64,000 bases of DNA from Apostichopus japonicus (lineage: Eukaryota > Echinodermata > Holothuroidea > Aspidochirotida > Stichopodidae): assembly GCF_037975245.1 (NCBI RefSeq), contig NC_092561.1:14539001-14603000 (forward strand), in the 5' to 3' direction. Below, one piece after another: positions 60,384 through 64,000 of the stretch. The position numbers were made by a program, and so were the translations under genes. Under the pieces are notes generated by a model. It had not been told where the DNA came from. It did no database searches and worked only from the letters and a program-made list of their open reading frames with translations. Numbering within the stretch: position 1 is the first letter of the stretch; the number at the start of each line of letters is the position of its first letter.

Positions 60384-60862
60384 AGTACAACAGACACAAA
60401 ACAGAATTTTAACGTATACATAAAATACAGCAGATAACAAAGATACAAAAGAGATATTTAAAGTATGCATAAACCACAACAGACACAAAAGAGACAATTA
60501 AAATACAAAGGTAAGCAGTCAGATTGCACGACAAGAGTTACAAACCATGGATGGCTGTATTTATATACAACCTGTAACCTGCTGTAACAGAAGTATACTG
60601 TACATTATGAGTCAATTCTTTGTACTGCAGGTGAGGTGTACGGTAAAGACCGTAACCGTGTGTAGTGCAGTGCACCATCCATACAATCAGTACATTGCAT
60701 ATATATACTACATGAGCCGGAAGAAGATGATGTCCCAGTCCGAAACTGATCTGCTCATGTGACGGTGTCATTTATGAACCATTATTAGTATTTTTATTAT
60801 TATGTCTGCCCTCTCCGCATATATGCTCGTTTCTTTCGACGTGACTATATAGCGCGTATCCA

Positions 60863-60936
60863 GGATTTACTAACCCGGGGGTCGGGAATGTCTATCTAGG
60901 CGGAGCGCCACCAGCCCCCCGGTTCCTACGCCCTTG
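60863..60936. mobile_element. Remnant of a hAT-type MITE
   Basis: Contains GTCTATCTAGGCGGAGCGCC, the family-A subterminal module, and ends GGTTCCTACGCCCTTG like the right end of the 47740 element. The left end is degraded and no duplication is found, so it is a short internally deleted or mosaic remnant. Confidence 0.5.
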
Positions 60937-61359
60937 CTTACGGTACTAGGTTTAGCATTCAGGTCGGAGTGTATAACATTTTACCTCTGGATGGCAGTGT
61001 TGCATCGAAGGACACAGGTCTAGTGCAGTTTTCATATAGATCCTGGTCTAATACCGAAATGCGTCATGTTCCCCGACGACTCAGTCGAGTTCGAGAACAG
61101 CCACAGTTGGGTTCATAACACAATTGTACAATTGTTTAAGGCGTCCATACATACACACGTGTTATGATAGATCATATATAGTATATATATATATATATAA
61201 ACATTAGTAAGTGAGGAAAAAATGGAAACGTCAAAATGGAGTTGTCGGTGCAAGGGTAGGGTGAGGCGCACGTCCCTTCCGAAATCCTCGATCCGTCACT
61301 GGCTACCCTGTGTATATAATAGGGATCAGCGCTGTAATTATGTCAATGTTCCTCTTTCT

Positions 61360-61510
61360 CTTCCCGGTGTCTTGGCGTTTTTATTCTACTCCCTCCTTTT
61401 TTCTCTCTTCTTTTTCTTTCCCCTTCGATCCTTCCTCTCCTCCCCCCACCCTCTTTTTTCTTCCTTTCTTTTTTTTCTTTTCTCTTTTTTCTCTCCTCGT
61501 TTTCTTACCC
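61360..61510. repeat. Polypyrimidine tract, ~150 bp on the plus strand
   Basis: An almost uninterrupted C/T strand of the type CTTTTTCTTTCCCC and TTTTTTCTTTTCTC. Such homopurine/homopyrimidine tracts can form triplex DNA. Long frames across it are low-complexity artefacts. Confidence 0.85.
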
Positions 61511-61559
61511 GGGGGATCACGCCCCCAACGCCCCTGGATATATGCGCCTGATAGTGGCA

Positions 61560-62960
61560 CAAAACGAGAAGTTACAGAATCTTCATGTTCATGCAGAGTT
61601 TCTATTAATTTAGTAGTGATTTACGCCTAACGAATAGTCTCCAACAGGCTTATCTCTCCATGCACGTGCTGTGTTGTAGGGTGAGATCATGTACAAGATA
61701 TATGGTAAACCACACACCCACACATGGGTTAGACATAAGTCGCTTACAAATAATGTTAGCGTGTGAACGGTTTTATATGTTAATCAAACAAAACCGAACC
61801 AAATATAATACAACAGAATACATTTCTGCTATGCAAGCACGTGGGCGTGTGTATCACGATCCGTTACCCGAATGTCACGTCGCAGTAGCCTATAGGCTTT
61901 GTGGGCGTTGCCAGCGTAATAAAATTGTCTGCCATGAGCCTATAAGTTATATAGGCCTATGTAGTTTAATTACGTGTCATTATTATATTAAGTACCGTTA
62001 AAGGGTAACCTTAAACCAGAATGTGTATAGGTGAAGTCCGTATACATTGATTGGTTGATTTTAACTTGATGATATCCCTGAAAACCAGGGGAGTTACATG
62101 CTCGCAAGTAAACATAGGCCTATAAACAGTGAACCGACCTTTAAGTAAAAATCTGGCTTAGCCTTAGCTTGGAGAATAACTTTCATGACTGGTCGAGCAA
62201 CGTGTCGAAAATTAAAACCAACAAAAGCGATAATTTATTTTATGATTACAATTATACAGTGTGATTGGCTGGAAGCACAGTCAGTGCAGCCGAACTCATG
62301 GGAAACTGCAGCAATTTTTTATAAGGGGGGGTTACATGTTAGAAAGAGGATATATTCTATAATTCTATGGAATGGAATTCAGATCCCTAATTGGGATCCC
62401 ATTGGCAAAGCCCCCGGAAGCTGCAGGGTGTTTAGATATAAGCTCTCGTAGCAAGTTTAAAGCACAAAACTACATTATTATTAGACAGAGGAATTCGATT
62501 TCTATGGAATGTATTAAAAACCCCGGCTATGTTTGGTCCAAGGTTTGAGTCATAGTAACGTTTCTAACTATTCCGGCTCAGTTCAAGAAATTCACCTTTA
62601 AATTATATTAAATGTCATGAATGTTTCTTAAATTTAAGGCTTATTTTGACGGTGACGTCAGTTTATCGGTGCAAGCCTAAATGTTAATGTTAATGTATTG
62701 TTTTACAAATAATATAACTCAACTAAAATATCTCTGCCAAACTCTAGGAGAGGGCGCAAATCAAAAATGGAAAAACAAAAAACAGAAATCGAGATTAGAC
62801 CATATATGCCTCCTACACGGTAGTCTAATCTAGGATGTTGCACTAATACATATATAGGTGTAACGTTATATATGATCTGACGCGGAGGTTGGGTAGGTAT
62901 GTGTCACAGAAATTTGGTATGTGTAGGTGAGGTAGACATATGTGAGGAAATGTTTTGTAG
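61560..62960. other. No supported gene
   Basis: AT-rich unique sequence with occasional TAGGCCTA words (61952-61962, 62115-62125) and a TGACGTCA-like site at about 62654. I see no exon with splice signals. Confidence 0.35.
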
Positions 62961-62963
62961 CTT

Positions 62964-63324
62964 TTAAAGGCATTGAAGACTCGCCCCAAACAGTGTGCCG
63001 CCATCTTTAGAAAGTTAACTTTCCGTTGCTTGCAAGTGAAGTTTTTCTCTTGTCGCTACAAAATGCAGACAGTAATGAAACGTGATACCTTGTTATCTTT
63101 AGCTGGACCTGAGATGTCCATCGCTGCTATGTACAGTGTGTTGTGGGTATTGACCGTAGCTGTATGTATTGACTGTACGTGTCTAATTAGCGACGGTAGC
63201 AAGCTCTGTGTGTATTTTGTGGGATCGATGGTGGTGTCTAACACTTCTGTTACACCTCATTCTAAACTAGGTCAGATTAACGGCATTAGACGTTTCTTTT
63301 TGCGCGAGTCTTCACACCCTTTAA
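62964..63324. mobile_element. TTAA-flanked MITE, 361 bp
   Basis: Starts TTAAAGGCATTGAAGACTCG and ends with the near-complement CGAGTCTTCACACCCTTTAA; the 23-bp ends match at about 19 positions. TTAA at both edges points to a piggyBac/Kolobok-type transposase, the same target class as the element at 8658-9226, though the ends differ beyond TTAAAGG. The 120-codon plus frame across it (MKTRPKQCAAIFRKLT...) starts inside one inverted repeat and ends in the other, so it is probably not a gene. Confidence 0.75.
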
Positions 63325-63339
63325 GCATTATTTGAGTTA

Positions 63340-64000
63340 TAAAGTTTTAAATGAGAAGCTAGGGAGCGGGGTGGGGGAGGAAAACTGTAATTGGGATGGG
63401 CTTAGGATTAGAGTGGGTATCAGCGTGTATCCACCAACTTTGTATTAACAACAAAAGAAATGCATGCATGTATATATGATCTAGCAAAGTTTTTCCAAGC
63501 TACTGACATGTACAATGACCTGTTTAATATATCAGTTAATATGAGCGCATAGTCTTTCTTAGTTGAGTTTACCGGCTAAAATTGCATGATAGTCACATAA
63601 TTCACGTTCATAACTATTGCTAGCTTATTCAGCATCACACACTAAAACCCTGTGACAGATCCGAGTCGCAGTCTTATCACACGAAGATTGTCAAAAAACA
63701 TATCACATAATCTACTTGTTTATTTGGAATTTCAAAATAACACTCAAACATCATACTTTTCTCTTGTGATCGATACTGAGGGATGCTTGCCAAAGCAACA
63801 CCTCCGCACCTCCATAAAAAAATATAGACAGTTCATAAAATATATGCCTAGATCAGGATACGCCATGCGACAAGAAGGTGTTTCCCATCCGAACCTTCCA
63901 GCCCCACCCCGCCCCACTCTCTTTCGTCACTTTGCTCGTGTGTAAATTCTTACACAGAAGGCCGTAATGAATATTGTGCTTTCATTTATTGCATTGGCCC
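63340..64000. other. No supported gene at the right edge
   Basis: AT-rich non-coding sequence with a G-rich run near 63365-63380. The 97-codon frame from 63652 lacks recognisable motifs. Confidence 0.3.

Noticed and set aside
61222-61630. Plus-strand frames across 61.2-61.6 kb (Phe/Leu/Ser-rich, membrane-like)
   Set aside because: They are translations of a polypyrimidine tract, which always reads as F/S/L/P.

Overview
This is a eukaryotic, intron-rich, AT-rich nuclear window. It holds long introns, many young non-autonomous DNA transposons, an intact LTR retrotransposon of a deuterostome-associated lineage, and several satellite and minisatellite arrays. I see no operons, rRNA, convincing tRNA or CRISPR. 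An invertebrate deuterostome is most likely, probably an echinoderm. The evidence is the Gmr1-type retrotransposon, the abundance of hAT and TTAA-flanked MITEs, and clusters of the palindromic word TAGGCCTA. The species cannot be named from this sequence.

Positions 1-35.6 kb are dominated by the 5' end of an anoctamin (TMEM16) gene on the minus strand. Coding exon 1 is at 35554-35599, exon 2 at 3590-3672 and exon 3 at 1972-2160. Exon 3 carries the conserved anoctamin N-terminal signature, and the rest of the gene lies beyond the left edge. The roughly 32 kb intron 1 holds repeats: a pentanucleotide satellite at 5.2 kb, minisatellites at 7.8, 9.6 and 28 kb, a ~105-bp satellite at 24.4-25.2 kb, a TTAA-flanked foldback MITE at 8.7 kb, and two LINE fragments. 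Further short minus-strand ORFs start with ATG and end at a phase-1 splice donor (14.3 kb and 45.8 kb; weaker at 10.4 kb). They would splice in frame to exon 2, so the locus may use several alternative first exons.

At 40.5-41.5 kb the plus strand holds the last two exons of an unidentified gene. Its terminal coding exon is interrupted by a 373-bp hAT MITE with a perfect 8-bp target duplication, which replaces the original C-terminus.

Positions 39-61 kb are a transposon-rich accessory region. Seven hAT-type MITEs are delimited by terminal inverted repeats and 8-bp duplications, and others are degenerate. There is a ~180-bp tandem array at 48.6-49.3 kb and a minisatellite at 50.9-51.1 kb. A complete 7,007-bp LTR retrotransposon (51409-58415) has LTRs that differ only in one T-run length, a CTTAC duplication and one uninterrupted 1,506-aa Gag-Pol frame. 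Its domain order is Gag, protease, integrase, reverse transcriptase, RNase H: Ty3/gypsy-type domains in Ty1/copia order, the hallmark of the Gmr1-like group. Gag has a SCAN-like capsid segment. The element looks recently inserted and possibly still active.

Positions 61-64 kb hold a polypyrimidine tract, a TTAA-flanked MITE and no gene I can support.
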